Below, in pieces: positions 6,041 to 6,265 of a stretch of 6,265 bases of DNA. The notes beneath the pieces were generated by a model. It saw only the letters and a list, made by a program, of their open reading frames with translations, was not told where the DNA came from and made no database searches. Position 1 is the first letter of the stretch. Each line of letters begins with the position of its first letter. Both the position numbers and the translations under genes were made by a program. This DNA comes from Microbacteriaceae bacterium (GTDB taxonomy: Bacteria > Actinomycetota > Actinomycetes > Actinomycetales > Microbacteriaceae): assembly GCA_016463265.1 (NCBI GenBank), contig JAEMRP010000059.1:1-6265 (forward strand), written 5' to 3'.

Positions 6041-6265
6041 GTGTCTAACCGCGCAGCGATCGTGTCCCTGCTGGGCCCCGCCTTCGTCGCCGGCGTCGCG
6101 TACCTAGACCCGGGAAACGTTGCGGCAAACATCACCGCAGGCGCTCAATTGGGTTTCCTGTTGGTCTGGGTCGTCGTGGCCGGAAATCTCATCGCGTGGC
6201 TCGTGCAATACCTCTCGGCGAGTCTGGGAATTGTGACGGGCAGAAGTCTGCCCGAAGTGTTGGGG
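6041..6265 (+). CDS. mntH: Nramp-family divalent metal (probably manganese) transporter, N-terminal fragment
   Basis: The first 75 residues of a membrane transporter are present; the gene runs off the right edge. Helix 1 contains the Nramp hallmark LDPGNVAANITAGAQLGF (about residues 22-39). Asp23 and Asn26 of DPGN match the metal-binding residues in the unwound part of helix 1 in structurally known Nramp proteins. A second hydrophobic segment spans about 38-62 (FLLVWVVVAGNLIAWLVQYL). Bacterial Nramp proteins usually import Mn2+ with protons; Fe2+ and other divalent ions are alternatives, and substrate cannot be settled without the helix 6 region. The GTG start has a good ribosome-binding site. 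It begins ten bases after rdgB with no terminator between, so co-transcription with the murI-rph-rdgB cluster is likely. Confidence 0.88.
   Translation, partial: MSNRAAIVSLLGPAFVAGVAYLDPGNVAANITAGAQLGFLLVWVVVAGNLIAWLVQYLSASLGIVTGRSLPEVLG

Noticed and set aside
4972..6135. Long minus-strand open frame (387 codons) across rph, rdgB and the transporter start
   Set aside because: It lies opposite three genes with complete family motifs. Its translation is Arg/Ser-rich with no recognisable domain, and long antisense frames are expected in GC-rich coding DNA.

Overview
The window reads as a compact stretch of actinobacterial chromosome, most likely Microbacteriaceae or a close relative. The reasons are a moderately high GC content by eye, every convincing gene lying on the plus strand with almost no intergenic space, a DUF3039 protein (a family I associate with Actinobacteria), the order nicotinate phosphoribosyltransferase / glutamate racemase / RNase PH / RdgB pyrophosphatase, and two starts with the -10-to-ATG geometry typical of leaderless actinobacterial mRNAs. 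The family placement is inference from memory of gene order and protein style; no search was run.

Left part (1-2243): the 3' end of an unidentified gene, then a secreted six-cysteine protein with a divergent PKD-like domain (140-895). Next comes a 61-base AT-richer gap with helically phased A-tracts, and then a membrane-anchored HtrA-type serine protease with one PDZ domain (957-2243). These are cell-envelope functions. The protease carries a perfect 54-bp tandem duplication in its cytoplasmic N-terminal tail.

Middle part (2244-4712): a small DUF3039 protein with a probable Cys/His metal site, apparently expressed from a leaderless promoter, is followed 5 bases later by pncB, which makes nicotinate mononucleotide for NAD salvage. 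After 18 bases comes murI, which supplies D-glutamate for peptidoglycan and has its own likely leaderless promoter at the end of pncB.

Right part (4709-6265): murI, rph and rdgB are joined by two 4-base stop/start overlaps (ATGA, GTGA). Ten bases after rdgB an Nramp-family metal-ion transporter begins and runs off the window. Together this looks like a housekeeping operon (cell wall precursor, tRNA 3'-end processing, nucleotide-pool cleaning) with a transporter appended.

I found no RNA genes, mobile elements, CRISPR arrays or convincing intrinsic terminators, and no gap of more than 300 bases without a gene. I see no clear novel multi-gene system. The features most worth a second look are the protease's duplicated tail, the phased repeats upstream of it, the two matching leaderless starts, and the uncharacterised secreted PKD-like protein.
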